From Flectonema sp. DT1601 (taxonomy: Eukaryota; Euglenozoa; Diplonemea; Diplonemida; Diplonemidae), in contig OZ025792.1 in NCBI GenBank assembly GCA_964019425.1, positions 496,001 through 560,000 of the forward strand: a stretch of DNA of 64,000 bases, read 5' to 3'. Position numbers and translations under genes: made by a program. This document shows, in pieces, positions 17,617-29,013 of this stretch. Every line of letters starts with the position of its first letter. The stretch's first letter is position 1. The notes beneath the pieces were generated by a model. It worked only from the letters and a program-made list of their open reading frames with translations. It did not search any database and had not been told where the DNA came from.

Positions 17617-20600
17617 CTATAATTGAGACGAAGACACTCTAACTGGCCATCTGTTACTGTCAGAGGATGCGTTTAAAATACCCAACAAATGATCCGTAGT
17701 TGGAATTCGCAATACGTTAGTAACTCCAATAGGAGATGAAACCTGCGGCATCCCAACCATAATAACTGATGGATTTGGTACTGAGTTGACCATTAGTAAG
17801 TCAGCTGGAGAACCGCACACCACAAGTGATGGATTCACGTGTAAGTCGAGACCAAGGGATCTGTCAAGAAAACGAACTCCATCTGCCTTTGTGAAATTTT
17901 TGTGATTTTCTGAAACTCGACTGTCAGCAATTCGAAGTTCTGAAGACGTCTCTTCCAGAATTAGTATTTTCTGTTTATCAACTTCTGTTATGATTTCCTG
18001 AACAGCTTCTCTGAGACGTTTCTTTTCAGGTTTAGGTATTTCTATAAAAGGATCCTCAAGTGTTATAATCGTCTCCCCCCACTTCTGCTGAAACCCTTTT
18101 CCAAATGATAAGAACTTTTTATATTTGTTGGAACGTAGCAGATCGACGACGCGAATATTAAACTCATCTAATTGTTTTTCAGACGGTCCCTCCTCATACG
18201 GAAACGGAAACTTTCCTGTTAACTCACTAGCTGATACAAACACCCTTCCACTGGAACCAGAGTAGTTAAACGTGTTCAATGGATTTACGCAAACATCAAA
18301 GACGCCGTTTGCTTCTACGGGAATCTTTCTGGCTGATGCCTCACCACCTAATGGTGAGGTAGTGATGTAAGTTGATGAGTAGCATTTCGACTTAGCGAAA
18401 CGTGTTAAATAAACGCTGTTATAAATAGGCTGAATTGATGATAAGAATTTAGTATTCCTCATCGTGGCATTGTCTCTCGAGAATATGAATGTTAAATTAT
18501 CAGGAAGAGACTGTATCCACTTACGACCTCGAGAAACGATCTGATCCCAATTAGAATGTTCACTTCTCAGTTTATTTAAAAACAATTTTTCATTTTCCAA
18601 AAACATAATATCCCTAACTAACTCTTCCACTTCAACAGATAAATCAGTCGCATAGCTTCCCCAAACCATGTCATCAACATAAAGTATACTTTTATTATCG
18701 AGTGTTGGAACTGTTGATAAAAAATCTCTCATTTCTTTCAAAGACTCAATTTGATTGTTATTAACATGTTTATGGTCGAATATAGACTGTACTATTTCAG
18801 ATCTGATCACACGAGATCTCCTCATGAGCAAATGAAATTCCGAATGAGTCGACAACGCATACTGAACAGTTACATTACTCCATGGCTTTAGTTGTATTAA
18901 AGTATTTCTAACAGATGCGAATAATTGATTGTTTGTTTGGTGTGCCTCAAGAAGGATACTCACAGTCGATCTACTCACTAAGACATTTATAATATTTCCT
19001 TTAACAAGTCTTTTGAATTGAACTGTGTCACAACCTGGGGGTAAGTCTGGTAAAAAAGACACCAAGTCATCTGATATAGACATACCGACTATGTCGGTAA
19101 TGAGGAAATCAATAGTGCCGGACATAACTCCAACGTGAACGCCTTCGTTAACTGTTCCATCAGCTGAACGTTGACTGAATAAGTCTCCTGATATTGATTG
19201 CTTGAACCACTTAGCCTGAGCACTTTGTCTTTTTAATTTATTAGCAAGTTTGGTATGAACCGTATACGTTAAGGCTGATCCAGATGTAGTTTTAGGACTG
19301 TAATAATCGTAGTTTATTCTTAATGCTGTAGTTGGATCTAAACACAGTAAGGTATGACCATATCCAAGTCTTCGAAATGTCAGTTCAATCTCTTCTGGTG
19401 ATAACACGTAGAATATCATTAAAGTGTCTGGTTGCTTTACTATTTTATAGTCGTCTGGTTTTTTTCCTTCAGCTTTTAAGACTCTGTCTAGTCGTTGTAG
19501 CTGTTCATTCGTGTATTTATTTTTGTATTCTGAGAAGTTGAAATCTCTTAGTTGACTCCAACCATCAAACTGTTCCAAAGCACCCCTCCCTTCATCAATA
19601 AAACAGATTTTTAATTTCGATGAAATGTTTCTCCATAATATCAATTCATTTTCAGAGATATGATATTTACTTTTAAGAACAACATTACGATCAATAATGT
19701 CGAGCATAGTATGTAACATGAATGAGGTAACAACATTAGTATAGGCATTGTCATCAACACCCTTGTCAGAAACATTCGCTTCCTCGTGATATTCATCCGG
19801 TCCCATGACATTGCGAATGTGGTAAATCTCATTGTCAAGAGTCGCACAAGATGAAAAGAATCTGCATATTTCAATCATGAGTTCACCAAGTCCACCGTTT
19901 ATAAGAAAATCATGATCCAGAGTATGTCTGTAATACCTGAATGAATTGATAAAGACAGCGAGTCCTACATGGCGTTGTCTGTTACTCTTGTCAAGATCCC
20001 ACGTCTTGCTTATTGGATTATAATGAACTTGTTGTGTAACTTCAGCTCCCGTGTCAGATGATTGCCACGGAATCATCGCTCCTCGGAATCCATTTTGAGT
20101 CGCATGTTGCATTGCTCTCGGTAATTTATTTATTCTGTATTGCAAATGAGCTCTGGCTGATTTTGGAGAATACAACAGAGTTGGAGGAAACCAAAACAAT
20201 TCATCCCAAAAGATGTGACCTCTTGAACCCTCACCAGTAAGACCCCTTGCAGGAAGACCACAATCAGATGCTATACAATGTTCTGAATATGACGACATGC
20301 TGTGATATAAATTTAGTCTGGCAGTTCGTTGACAGAGACGCATGTTTCGATCTCCTTTGATGATGATGTCAGACAGATTCCATTTCCTAAACCATTCTGA
20401 GATATGAAGTTGTCTTAATGAGTCATACGATCCTTTTGAAGTAATTAAATTAACAGCAGCTGTCTCAGATTCTAAAAAGTTATTTTTTGATATCGATATG
20501 GAAGTTATCTTTTCCAAGATCAGTTTATTTTCTTTAAACGTAACTTCAAACTGACCATCATCGTTGATAGCTGAAGCAATGCAATCACTTACAACAACAT

Positions 20601-21726
20601 GTCTGGACACCATTGAAACAAACGTTGAGCTTAACAAACCTGTTGTTTTGACACTAGCAGTTCCCATAGTTGAGTTTAAACTCTTCTTTTTCAAAGTTTT
20701 TAAATGTTTTTTATTAAGCATACTGTATCTCGGAACTCCATCATTTTCAACGTCACAGTCAATGTCTGATTTCAACTTTATCTCTGCATCGTGATTTAAA
20801 GGTGTTATTTCTATTCTATTTCCACAGATTAGGGGATCACGCATACTAGCAAAACGCTCAAGTTCAATCCTGGTTAGACGTCCTTTTTTATCACAAATAG
20901 TCATGTTGCGAGACATTGTTGCAGTTTTCATGTGGAGAGCATGTTCATAGCTGACTAAGTATTGTGTTGGAATGATTATCTCACCATCGATCAAGAGGGT
21001 TAGTTTGTTGAAATTAGGACAGTTTACTAGGTCGGAATTTTGAACGACAGTACCGCCAACAACAGAGTCTGAAAGGTTGTAAACACCACTGATATAACAA
21101 CCAGGATAATGCTTGCCTGGTGTGTTTAAACAAAAGTCAAGTGAACCTCGTAATCCAACACGACCATTTGCTACAGTTGTAAGTGACTCACGACCAAGTT
21201 CTGATTCCTCATTAAATGAATGATATGTTAAGTTCCAACTCGAGGAGACATTCTGAGAATGATATCTAAAAAGATCAGATGCCTGAATTAGATTAAAATT
21301 ATCACTTGGAATAACACTATCACATCCAAGTGATTTATATAACTCAGATTTTCCAGCTGAAGAAGGATCAGTGCAGACGACGACTCCTAAATTTGCTTCA
21401 TTAGCTGCAACACAACCAGACGGTGAAGTGCAAAGTGCTAAAGTATCCGACGGTGAAATATCCAAATCACCTAAACACCTCGTAATAACTTTTGGACTTG
21501 GTTGGTCATTCTCAACTGATGTCTGTTCATATTTCATTGCCGTTTCTTTCGTTATGACAACATCAAATACAACCGAATAAAGAGATGCTTTCTCTTTAGT
21601 CAACCCAGTGTTGTAAAGTAATAATTTCACACTCCTCTCTTCACTCAAATCCTTCAACAACTGAACTGGGTGAATATCATTCCCCTGACAACATTCAAAC
21701 AAGACTGCTTTAAACGAGTGTCTCAT
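17617..21726 (-). CDS. GH65 disaccharide phosphorylase flanked by degenerate HAD-like domains
   Basis: 1,369 residues, one exon; acceptor tttattcatctcag just upstream. Residues about 1-155 resemble a beta-phosphoglucomutase-type HAD domain, but the nucleophile motif reads FECCQ instead of FDxDG. Residues about 165-900 are a GH65 catalytic unit: HIFWDELFWFPP, GFRGAMIPWQSSDTG, VMGPDEYHEEAN...VDDNAYTN with the general-acid Glu, KQPDTLMIFY, YDYYSPKTTSGSALT and EGVHVGVMSGTIDFL. The C-terminal 350 residues look like a trehalose-6-phosphatase fold (IFSRDNATMRN, FTKADGVRFLDRSLGL, VVCGSPADLLMV), again lacking the usual GD metal ligand. GH65 phosphorylases cleave trehalose, maltose or kojibiose with phosphate to glucose and beta-glucose 1-phosphate. 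Substrate cannot be assigned from sequence alone. Confidence 0.85.
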   Translation of the reverse strand: MRHSFKAVLFECCQGNDIHPVQLLKDLSEERSVKLLLYNTGLTKEKASLYSVVFDVVITKETAMKYEQTSVENDQPSPKVITRCLGDLDISPSDTLALCTSPSGCVAANEANLGVVVCTDPSSAGKSELYKSLGCDSVIPSDNFNLIQASDLFRYHSQNVSSSWNLTYHSFNEESELGRESLTTVANGRVGLRGSLDFCLNTPGKHYPGCYISGVYNLSDSVVGGTVVQNSDLVNCPNFNKLTLLIDGEIIIPTQYLVSYEHALHMKTATMSRNMTICDKKGRLTRIELERFASMRDPLICGNRIEITPLNHDAEIKLKSDIDCDVENDGVPRYSMLNKKHLKTLKKKSLNSTMGTASVKTTGLLSSTFVSMVSRHVVVSDCIASAINDDGQFEVTFKENKLILEKITSISISKNNFLESETAAVNLITSKGSYDSLRQLHISEWFRKWNLSDIIIKGDRNMRLCQRTARLNLYHSMSSYSEHCIASDCGLPARGLTGEGSRGHIFWDELFWFPPTLLYSPKSARAHLQYRINKLPRAMQHATQNGFRGAMIPWQSSDTGAEVTQQVHYNPISKTWDLDKSNRQRHVGLAVFINSFRYYRHTLDHDFLINGGLGELMIEICRFFSSCATLDNEIYHIRNVMGPDEYHEEANVSDKGVDDNAYTNVVTSFMLHTMLDIIDRNVVLKSKYHISENELILWRNISSKLKICFIDEGRGALEQFDGWSQLRDFNFSEYKNKYTNEQLQRLDRVLKAEGKKPDDYKIVKQPDTLMIFYVLSPEEIELTFRRLGYGHTLLCLDPTTALRINYDYYSPKTTSGSALTYTVHTKLANKLKRQSAQAKWFKQSISGDLFSQRSADGTVNEGVHVGVMSGTIDFLITDIVGMSISDDLVSFLPDLPPGCDTVQFKRLVKGNIINVLVSRSTVSILLEAHQTNNQLFASVRNTLIQLKPWSNVTVQYALSTHSEFHLLMRRSRVIRSEIVQSIFDHKHVNNNQIESLKEMRDFLSTVPTLDNKSILYVDDMVWGSYATDLSVEVEELVRDIMFLENEKLFLNKLRSEHSNWDQIVSRGRKWIQSLPDNLTFIFSRDNATMRNTKFLSSIQPIYNSVYLTRFAKSKCYSSTYITTSPLGGEASARKIPVEANGVFDVCVNPLNTFNYSGSSGRVFVSASELTGKFPFPYEEGPSEKQLDEFNIRVVDLLRSNKYKKFLSFGKGFQQKWGETIITLEDPFIEIPKPEKKRLREAVQEIITEVDKQKILILEETSSELRIADSRVSENHKNFTKADGVRFLDRSLGLDLHVNPSLVVCGSPADLLMVNSVPNPSVIMVGMPQVSSPIGVTNVLRIPTTDHLLGILNASSDSNRWPVRVSSSQL

Positions 21727-22999
21727 GGCTGCTGAGATGAATAAATAATTCGTGTTTTTTTTTTTTTTTTTTTTAAATATAATTCCTTCAACACTTACTC
21801 AACATAACGGCAATGACTGTATTAAGAAAATACCTGAAGTTTTCGCTTACTGGTCTTGGTACTTCCGGGCTGAAGTCACCCCAAGAAAGTGCTATGCAAC
21901 TTGCCAAAAGTCAAAGAGACACGTACAAGAAAAAAGAATATGGGAAAGGGAGAAATAAAGATTGATGTGTGGAGGATGAGAATGAGCGATAATAAAGAAA
22001 GGGAGCAATGAGGGCAACGAGAAAAAAACTGGAGGGATAAAAAGCAAGAGAATTTTTCACGTGGTTGGAATGCACTGTGAATGTAACAATCTCATCGAAG
22101 CAACGCTCCACATGAACATTAATACTAAATCAGTCCATCGATTCTAGGTGCTTAGCTTCACAGCAATAATAAGAGAAGAGAAAATAGAGAAGAGGGAGTT
22201 CATTCTCAAAAAACAATATTATCAAATAAAAAAACGAACAACTACCCAAAAGTTAGACTCAACGATTGCAGAAGTTTTTTTTGTGTGTAAGTGTCAATTA
22301 AGCTGCCACCTTCACAGTGGCAGCTTTCTCCAGCATTTGAAGACAAAAGGGTAAATAAAAAAATCATCTTATTGTTTGCCTCAGAAGTGACTAACACAAG
22401 ACGCACATGAAGAAAACAAAAGAGAAAGAGAAGAAATCATGAACGCCACCGTAAGACGGGAACAAGATATTTTGGTATGTGCATTCTTGGAAAACTTGTG
22501 TAGCTTTTTTGTTTTTCTTTCTTTTTTTTTTTCAAAAAAAAAAAAAAAAAATTATATTTATGGTTTTCTTTGAAAAGGTGAATAATGGTTCAGAGCCAGC
22601 TTTCCTCACAATTTCTAATCAAATAACCAAAATAACCCCACCAGATAATTTTCATTCTTTTTTTTTTTTTTCCGCAAGGAAAGAAGAGGAGCGTAGGGAA
22701 CAGGAAGAATAAATGTTTGCGACGGAGTGCAATAACCAGCATAAAGGAAAAAAAAAGGGGGGGGAAATACTATTTTTTTTGTTTTTTTGTTTTGTTTTTC
22801 GTATTTTAAAACAATAACCGTGAAAACGATTTTGGTTTTCATACGTCATGAGGAGAGAGAAATTCTTTTCGTTCCCAACATTTGAACGTCAACAAAAAAT
22901 AACTTCCAAGTAAGTTACCCATGGTAACAGGAAAAACAAACTCGATTTGTGTTTTCTTTCTCTTTTTTTTTTTTTTTCTTTTTTTAGTTGAACTCTACA
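21727..22999. other. Gene-poor spacer
   Basis: About 1.27 kb. The part from 21800 to 22480 is less homopolymeric than other spacers and contains a perfect hairpin (listed separately). The rest has A/T-runs near 22540, 22665, 22755 and 22965. No long minus-strand frame. It could host an unrecognised non-coding RNA, but nothing was identified. Confidence 0.5.
22300..22326. other. Perfect 10-bp hairpin
   Basis: AAGCTGCCAC (22300-22309), a 7-base loop CTTCACA, and GTGGCAGCTT (22317-22326) pair perfectly. It stands alone in a spacer downstream (in the direction of transcription) of the GH65 leader and upstream of MOK. Function unknown; it may be an RNA processing or structural signal, or chance. 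Confidence 0.5.
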
Positions 23000-24378
23000 C
23001 TACCTCAAAGCCTTATGAAGAACCATGCTTGCCCCGGCGCTGTTTTTCCTTCTGCCATTAAATTCCTGTTATTATTTATATTCGAAAGTGATTATTTTTA
23101 TATTAAATTCAAAAGAAAGAAAAAACAAACCTCCCCATGCGATAGATCAAGGACAGAAGACATGCCGGGTTTACAAAGTGTTGGGAGTGTTGTTGATGTT
23201 GGTTGTTTTGAAGTCATTCCTATGCTGTTACCAAAAGTGTTATCATTGTAGTGTTTTGGTTTTGTAAGTGAAGGTAACATTCCTCCTTCTGTGTAGTCAT
23301 CTTTTCGAGGAGCATTCTTCCGAGATGTTAACGTGTCGCTTAACTGCGTATCTGAATCAACCGAGTCTGTTGCTTCTCTCTCAGGATTGTTGACATCACT
23401 AGTCGGTTGTTGTTGTTGTTGTTGTTGCTGTTGTTGTCCTTCTTGTTTTTCACTTATTCCTTTTTCTTTTTCTGATTTTGCTTTATTTCTTAGCTTCCTA
23501 TCCAAGTCTCTAATTTCTCTAAAGTACTGATGTCGCAGAGCCTGCTTCGCACTAATCCTATCATCTGGGTTGTATGTCAACAACCTCGCTAGTAAGTCAA
23601 GAGTATCCACGTTTGCGTGTGGTATTAATTTCTGCAAACCAGTTCCTTGTTTTTGAGGAAAATCAAAATCTATATGAGACGAATGTTTTTTCATCTTATT
23701 AAGAAGTTCAATGTGAGGAGTCCCTAATATATTATGAACCTTATGAATTTGATCGAGTTCATTAGTACCTGGAAAGAGTGGATACAATGAAACGATCTCA
23801 AAGAAGACACATCCAACACCCCAAAGGTCCATTTTATAATTATAATACCCATCAGTTAACAAACATTCAGGAGCTCGATACCAACGAGTTGCGATGTACT
23901 CCGTGAATGGTTGTTTTGAATAAATACCTCTACAGGATCCGAAGTCTGCTAATTTCAACGTATCTCCCGCTATCAAAATATTTTCTGGTTTGATGTCGCG
24001 ATGGAATATTCCATTTCGATGCATGTGATCCATTGCTTTGACCAATTGATACATAAAGTGTAATATTTTATCCTCCGGAACGTATTGCCGTCGACCTTTA
24101 ATCATTTCGTATATATTCATATCCATTAGTTCGAATACGAGGGCTAGTCTTCCAGTACTTCTATCGTAAAGAACTTCGTACAGTTTTATTATATTCGGAT
24201 GTGGTGATAATCTTCGTAAGGCTTGGATCTCTCTCAAACGGTTTACCTGTTCTACAGAATCAAAGTGATTCTTCATGCATTTAATTGCAACGTTTTTACT
24301 GTTTTTCGTGCACTGAGCCTTCAACACTTCACTAAATGTACCCTCTCCCTGTCGACCAAGCAGTCTATACTTATGCAT
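23000..24378 (-). CDS. MOK/RCK-family ciliary protein kinase
   Basis: Two exons (24378-23131 and 23065-23000) encode about 437 residues. The kinase domain covers residues 1-285: GRQGEGTFSEV loop, VAIKCMK, HRDIKPENIL, LADFGSC, a TEY activation loop (PFTEYIATRWYRAPECLL), MDLWGVGCVFFEI and the MOK-type PLFPGTNELDQIHK. RCK kinases (MAK, ICK, MOK) control ciliary length and intraflagellar transport. The tail is polar, with a run of about ten Gln (a CAA/CAG microsatellite) and basic patches. The acceptor ccctccctcccctgcag sits one base before the ATG, the clearest pyrimidine tract in the window. Confidence 0.9.
23066..23130 (-). other. cis-intron of MOK gene
   Basis: 65 bases, donor GAG|GTTTGT, acceptor aataataacag|GAA, phase 0. 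The 3' half is A-rich. Splicing gives a 21-residue tail ending in HKALR. Confidence 0.65.
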
Positions 24379-25986
24379 GCTGCAGGGGAGGGAGGGTGGG
24401 GATATCAGGGTTGGGGGAGGGGGTGGGGATGGAGGGAGACTCTGGTTTAAAAAAATAAATATTTAAAAAAAAAAAGTATTCTCAGTCTCTACTACAACTG
24501 TATATTTTTTTTTTTTTTTTTTTTTGGACATGAATCTCCCTTTTCTTTAACCCTCCCGTAATCAAAATAAACTTCTGAATACAATAAAAGGGAGAAAAGG
24601 GAAACAATATGAAGAGCGGAAGAATATCTAAGGACATACGTTAGCAGGTAACGCATTTGTTTTTTTGTTTTTTTTTTTTTTGTTTTTTTTCATTGTTGTT
24701 GACAAGTTTTGGCAATTAGTTTGCTCGTTTCTTTTTTTTTTTTTTAAAAAAAGAAATAATAAAGTGAGAACAACCTCATTAAGGTAACTCTGACATTGAT
24801 TTACTTTTTTCTTTGTTCTTTTTCTTTTTTCGTTTTATAGATGGTACAATGGTAGATTATTAGTATAATTTTGAAAATTAAAAAAAAACGGGAGGGAAAA
24901 AAAAAAAAAAAAGAAAAAAATGATAATCAATACCGTCTGCACCGCCTTTGACAAGTAATTTGCTTACATAAGAAGAAATCGCGAATAGTCAGCAAATTCA
25001 TAACATAATGTCGATTTACCTGCGTTTTTTGGTTCACTCGCAGGAAAAGAAAGCAATAAGAGAGGTGTCGAGACAGGGCATATCAAAACATCTTTTCCTT
25101 AAAAAAAGTTTTTTTTTTTTCGTGAAAAGGAAAAGGGGGGGGGAAAAAATACAAAAAAAAAAAAAATAATATTACATAGGGAAAAAGAAATAAGAAGACT
25201 ATCAGCAAGAAAAAAAAGAAGAATTTAGTTTCAGGAGGGAGCTTGTGCCATCTACGCAGTTCCCGAGGACGGCTAACGCAAACCTATTTATGCCTACGTT
25301 GACATCTAATGCACCAAACACGAAGTAATAATAAAAAAAAATTAAAAAAAAAAGAAGAGGAAGGTCTCAAGAGCTGCAAGAACACCTCTCGTAACTAATT
25401 CTTTCTTTTTTAGTTGTGGTTGTTGTTGTTTTTTTTTTTCTTCCGATAAAGCGATTTTTAGAGAGTGATACTGCAACAAAAAAGTTAGTTTTTTTTTTCT
25501 TTTTACTGTGTAAGGCGGCACTCCCTCCCACTGATTCTTTCCTTTTTAACTTTCAATAACACGGTGGATTGTTCATTTCACTACGAGGGGGACAGTGAAT
25601 GGGGATTTTGGGTTCCTGTCTTTACCACGTTGGGTAAGACCGTATAATATAATAACGCTGTCTTGTTTTTTTTTGTTTTTGTTTTTTTATGTCGGCTGCA
25701 CAGGCACAAAGAAGGACACGCACTCAGGAACTACTGATGCAAAGTCTAGCCTAAAACGTAAAAGACCTTTTTAATAAATAAAGAATGCCCTATGATGTGC
25801 ACAACCCTCTAACTTACCGCTGATCACGTCGCTCAGTGAAAACGCACAAAGAGTAAGTAATCTGAAAACATCAAAAAGATCTTACGTACTTTTTATAGTA
25901 CATCATCGTTAATATAAACACCCTCTGTTGGTTGCATTGAAGTTGCAGTGGTACTCGTAGGTCTATGAGTGAGTACACTGGGTAGT
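24379..25986. other. Gene-poor spacer, homopolymer-rich
   Basis: About 1.6 kb with no open frame of note on either strand. It has A- and T-runs at about 24500, 24670, 24740, 24900, 25110, 25160 and 25430, and a G-rich/C-rich acceptor region next to the MOK start. The strand bias of the runs changes repeatedly. No RNA gene recognised. Confidence 0.55.
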
Positions 25987-26914
25987 CTATCCCAGCATCT
26001 GTTTTTTTTTTTTTTAATATATTTTCAAAAACATCTAGCCAACGTAAAAAAAGAAACACAACACAAACCTCCATATGAGATGCTTGTCTAACAGCGAAGT
26101 CCCTGCGACTGCTGAGTTTACGAGAGAACGTTGGACTTGTGAGTTTACCGTCGGTTGCACATCGGGAAATGTTTCTCCCGAGGAGTCTGGTGGAGTCCAT
26201 TACTTCACCTTGTGGTAATTTTAAATCTTTCTTCAGATGAGAAATCTTTGGTTTGTCATGACTAAATAATGATCCCTGACGTGTAACACTCGCCTTACGA
26301 GATCTCTCATGAAAAGTCTGACGTTCTGAAGTACCCTTTGAGGAACAGCGAACTATCTTCTTACCGCGAGTAGCAGAGTCTGATCGGAAGGTCTTACGAG
26401 CTGCTGAATCACAACGAGTCATTCCTCGAGGAGACAAGGTACGAACAGCTTGACGATTACAGAAAGTCTGACTGCTAGTTCTCTTCTTCTGTGCTGGGGA
26501 AGCATGTGAACCAGTAGCAGCACTGTGTGAATGAGTTCTAGTAGGCTGTCTACATGGTGATAACAATCTTGTTGGAACTGGTGGAGCATCAAACTTACGA
26601 GTTGCTGAAGTACTTCTCCCTGGACTTGCTAATCTTTTTGATGGAGTAATAGACGAGTGTTTACCTGATTGTCTACTCTTTGAAGGTGTTCCATTACCAG
26701 AAGCAAAGTAACCACAGCTACTGCTGTACATTCCGGGAAGCTCAGGAGGACTTCTAACACTGCTGAGTCCTCTACTGTTTGATCTTCTAACAGGTGGAGG
26801 AATTACCTGCTCAGGTGTCTTTAACTCAACATCATCAGCAGCTATCCGAAGCGATTCATCGAGTGGAGTCGATCTCAAAACCTCAGCAATCGCTTCAACT
26901 TCAATTGGTGTCAT
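25987..26914 (-). CDS. Basic Ser/Arg/Pro-rich protein of unknown function
   Basis: Two exons (26914-26069 and 25998-25987) give 285 residues. The start MTPIEVEAIAEVL lies 18 bases after the acceptor ttttattcag. A short acidic helix (residues 1-35) precedes a disordered, strongly basic region full of S/T-P and R-x-x-S sites (SPGRSTSATR, RTLSPRGMTR, TPSKRLASP), likely phosphorylated. Such composition is common in microtubule- or nucleic-acid-binding proteins; no domain was recognised. The C-terminus depends on the intron call: splicing ends the protein HMEMLG, whereas reading through adds a long non-homologous tail. Confidence 0.6.
25999..26068 (-). other. cis-intron of basic Ser/Arg protein gene
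   Basis: 70 bases, donor GAG|GTTTGT, acceptor after an A-run ending aaacag|ATG. It has the same form as the other introns, but the short terminal exon of three codons leaves the call less certain. Confidence 0.55.
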
Positions 26915-28149
26915 GTTTGTGATATTGAGAATCTGAATAAAATATAAAACTTTTTCAATTATCGCTCTTGTCAATACCAAAACATTCAAACTGATGTGTA
27001 AAAACCTGCAATTTGAATAACGTAAAACCCCGCTGAGCAATAATTTATTTAAAATTAGAATGCTGGAACTCAACGACAAGAAGCGAAGCTCTTTCGGATT
27101 CACATCCAAAATAAAAAAAACGAAGACAACACTTATCAGAGAGTGATGTAAGGTGGCTGCAGTCACACAACACGAACTTATTTTCTTTTTAAAGAGAGGA
27201 GGAAAAAACTGTTACCATCAAATCACAAAAAGGAATTGCCTTCAGATTACAACATAGTGATGCAGGGTAAACAAATCACTCGCAGGCAGACTTTAATTTA
27301 AATATAATTGTCACTTTACTTTTCTTTTAACTGAAACACCTTTCTTTCCCGTGTCTTCTCTGCGAGTGTATGAAGTCGTTTTTGAATTTCGCCAACCCAA
27401 TAAAACAGTCGTATCGACGTTTTGCAAACAAAAAAAGGATTTTTAAAAAAAAAATACAACTCATACAATTCAAAAGTGTTGGAAGTCACGGATATGATTA
27501 TTTCAAACAGAACACTCAAGGAAGATGTGATAGAAATTTTTTTTTTTTTTTTTTTTTTCGTTCTCGCAGAATCGGTTATAATATTACTTTGAATCCTCAA
27601 AATGATTCTTCTTTGAGTAGCCTTGTTCGGCTCCATGAAGAATGTTGACGATCACAGCAACCATCATAATTTAGATCTCTCTTGCAGAAGTAGAATGTAA
27701 GGATGCCTCGCTTGAGATGACGTTTCGACGAGTATCTTAATTAGTGACATTATTTTTTGATAAAATGGGATTTGGCGTTTTCTGAAAGGAAAAAAATAAT
27801 AAAAGTGATATCACACACTATGCAACGACGAATCGCTCAGATCACAACATGTATCTACCCCATCCTGTTATAAGTAATATTTAGGTATATAATTAGAGTT
27901 GTAATACAGTAACTTTCAGAAAGGAAGAGTTCCAATAGGCAAGTAATGAAGTAGGAACGCTATTCCATCGCAACGTAACATTTTAAAAAGCAGCAACAGT
28001 ATTAAATAAGTGTATTTCAAGGTTAGGAATTGAAGAAATAAAAAAAAAAGTTCTGCACAGCAAAAAAAAAAAAAAAATTGGGGAGAGAAAAAAAAAACGT
28101 ATTCCCCTCCAGATAGGGTGAGAGAAATGTGTTTTTTTTTTTTTTTTTT
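26915..28149. other. Gene-poor spacer
   Basis: About 1.2 kb. A short minus-strand frame near 27560-27636 (MEPNKATQRR...) runs into an A-run and lacks a nearby acceptor, so it is not called. T-runs occur at about 27540 and 28130. Nothing else recognised. Confidence 0.5.
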
Positions 28150-28668
28150 TTATTCTTTTTTCGGAAGAATAAAAACAGTACTGTCGGCACTGACATCGAA
28201 CTCAATTATAGCGTAGTCGTTAGGCATCGTAATAGCGTTATGGACCATTCGATAAGTGTTGGATTTTATTTTGGATACATTGTGTAGTTTTAATGCCTCT
28301 TCTCTGAGACGGTCAGTTGACCAACTTATGTCCCATTCTCCTTCAATTAGATGACGTGTTTGTGGTTTTTTCTTTTCCCATAAAACGATCGCAAGCGGTC
28401 CAGCAGCATCACGAACCGGATGCAACAACGCTATTTCTGATTCATTTCCTATTCCTAATTCCGACATTGTTCTCGCTTCTCCCTTTAAAGTTTCACTTCG
28501 ATAAACCAATCGTTGATGTTTTGATGGAATTCCGATCTCATCAGCAATCAGACTGGTTAAGTATCCCAACACACAATCATTCTTCAAACTGTATTGAAGC
28601 TTCTTACCAGTGCATGTTTCAATGCTGATGTTTATATCTTTTGGAATCAGTGACAACATCGACATCAT
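28150..28668 (-). CDS. Ubiquitin-like domain protein
   Basis: About 172 residues from MMSMLSLIPKDI. An ATG 45 bases upstream is in frame, but the AG at 28677-28678 (ttcttagtaagtag) lies between, so this start is preferred. Residues about 8-85 form a beta-grasp ubiquitin-like fold: DINISIETCTGKKLQYSLKND, DEIGIPSKHQRLVYRSETL, TMSELGIGNESEIALLHPV. It lacks a C-terminal Gly-Gly at the fold end and continues for about 90 residues of mixed sequence with a predicted beta end (YAIIEFDVSADSTVFIL), so it is not a conjugated modifier. An adaptor role is likely; the family was not recognised. Confidence 0.7.
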   Translation of the reverse strand: MMSMLSLIPKDINISIETCTGKKLQYSLKNDCVLGYLTSLIADEIGIPSKHQRLVYRSETLKGEARTMSELGIGNESEIALLHPVRDAAGPLAIVLWEKKKPQTRHLIEGEWDISWSTDRLREEALKLHNVSKIKSNTYRMVHNAITMPNDYAIIEFDVSADSTVFILPKKE

Positions 28669-29013
28669 TTTGAAGTTACTACTTACTAAGAAATGATTAA
28701 ATGAACAGATCAATACAACACAAGTACTTGAAAGACTTAATGCTGACAGGTAGCTAACATGATTATAACTGACTGAAAGAAGTTACCGATTGAATAACAT
28801 TAAATTATCAAAACAAAAACTCAATTCTTTGTAAACTCACCTTCACTTAAGGAGGCGGCTGAACGGTCGGCGGGGAATGGCCCCCACTAGAGAATATGTG
28901 TACCTGTTTACGGGTATCTTTTTTTTTTTTTTTTTTTTTTTTGCTCTTTTTTTTTTTGTTAAAAAAGATCCTCTCGCACATCGTATTCCATTGTGTTAGA
29001 TTTTGTAAGATTT
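28669..29013. other. Spacer
   Basis: About 345 bases: acceptor region of the ubiquitin-like gene and a T-run at about 28920-28945. No gene seen. Confidence 0.55.

Noticed and set aside
27316-27636. Minus-strand frame MEPNKATQRR followed by a Lys run
   Set aside because: No acceptor near the ATG, and most of its length is translation of an A-run.
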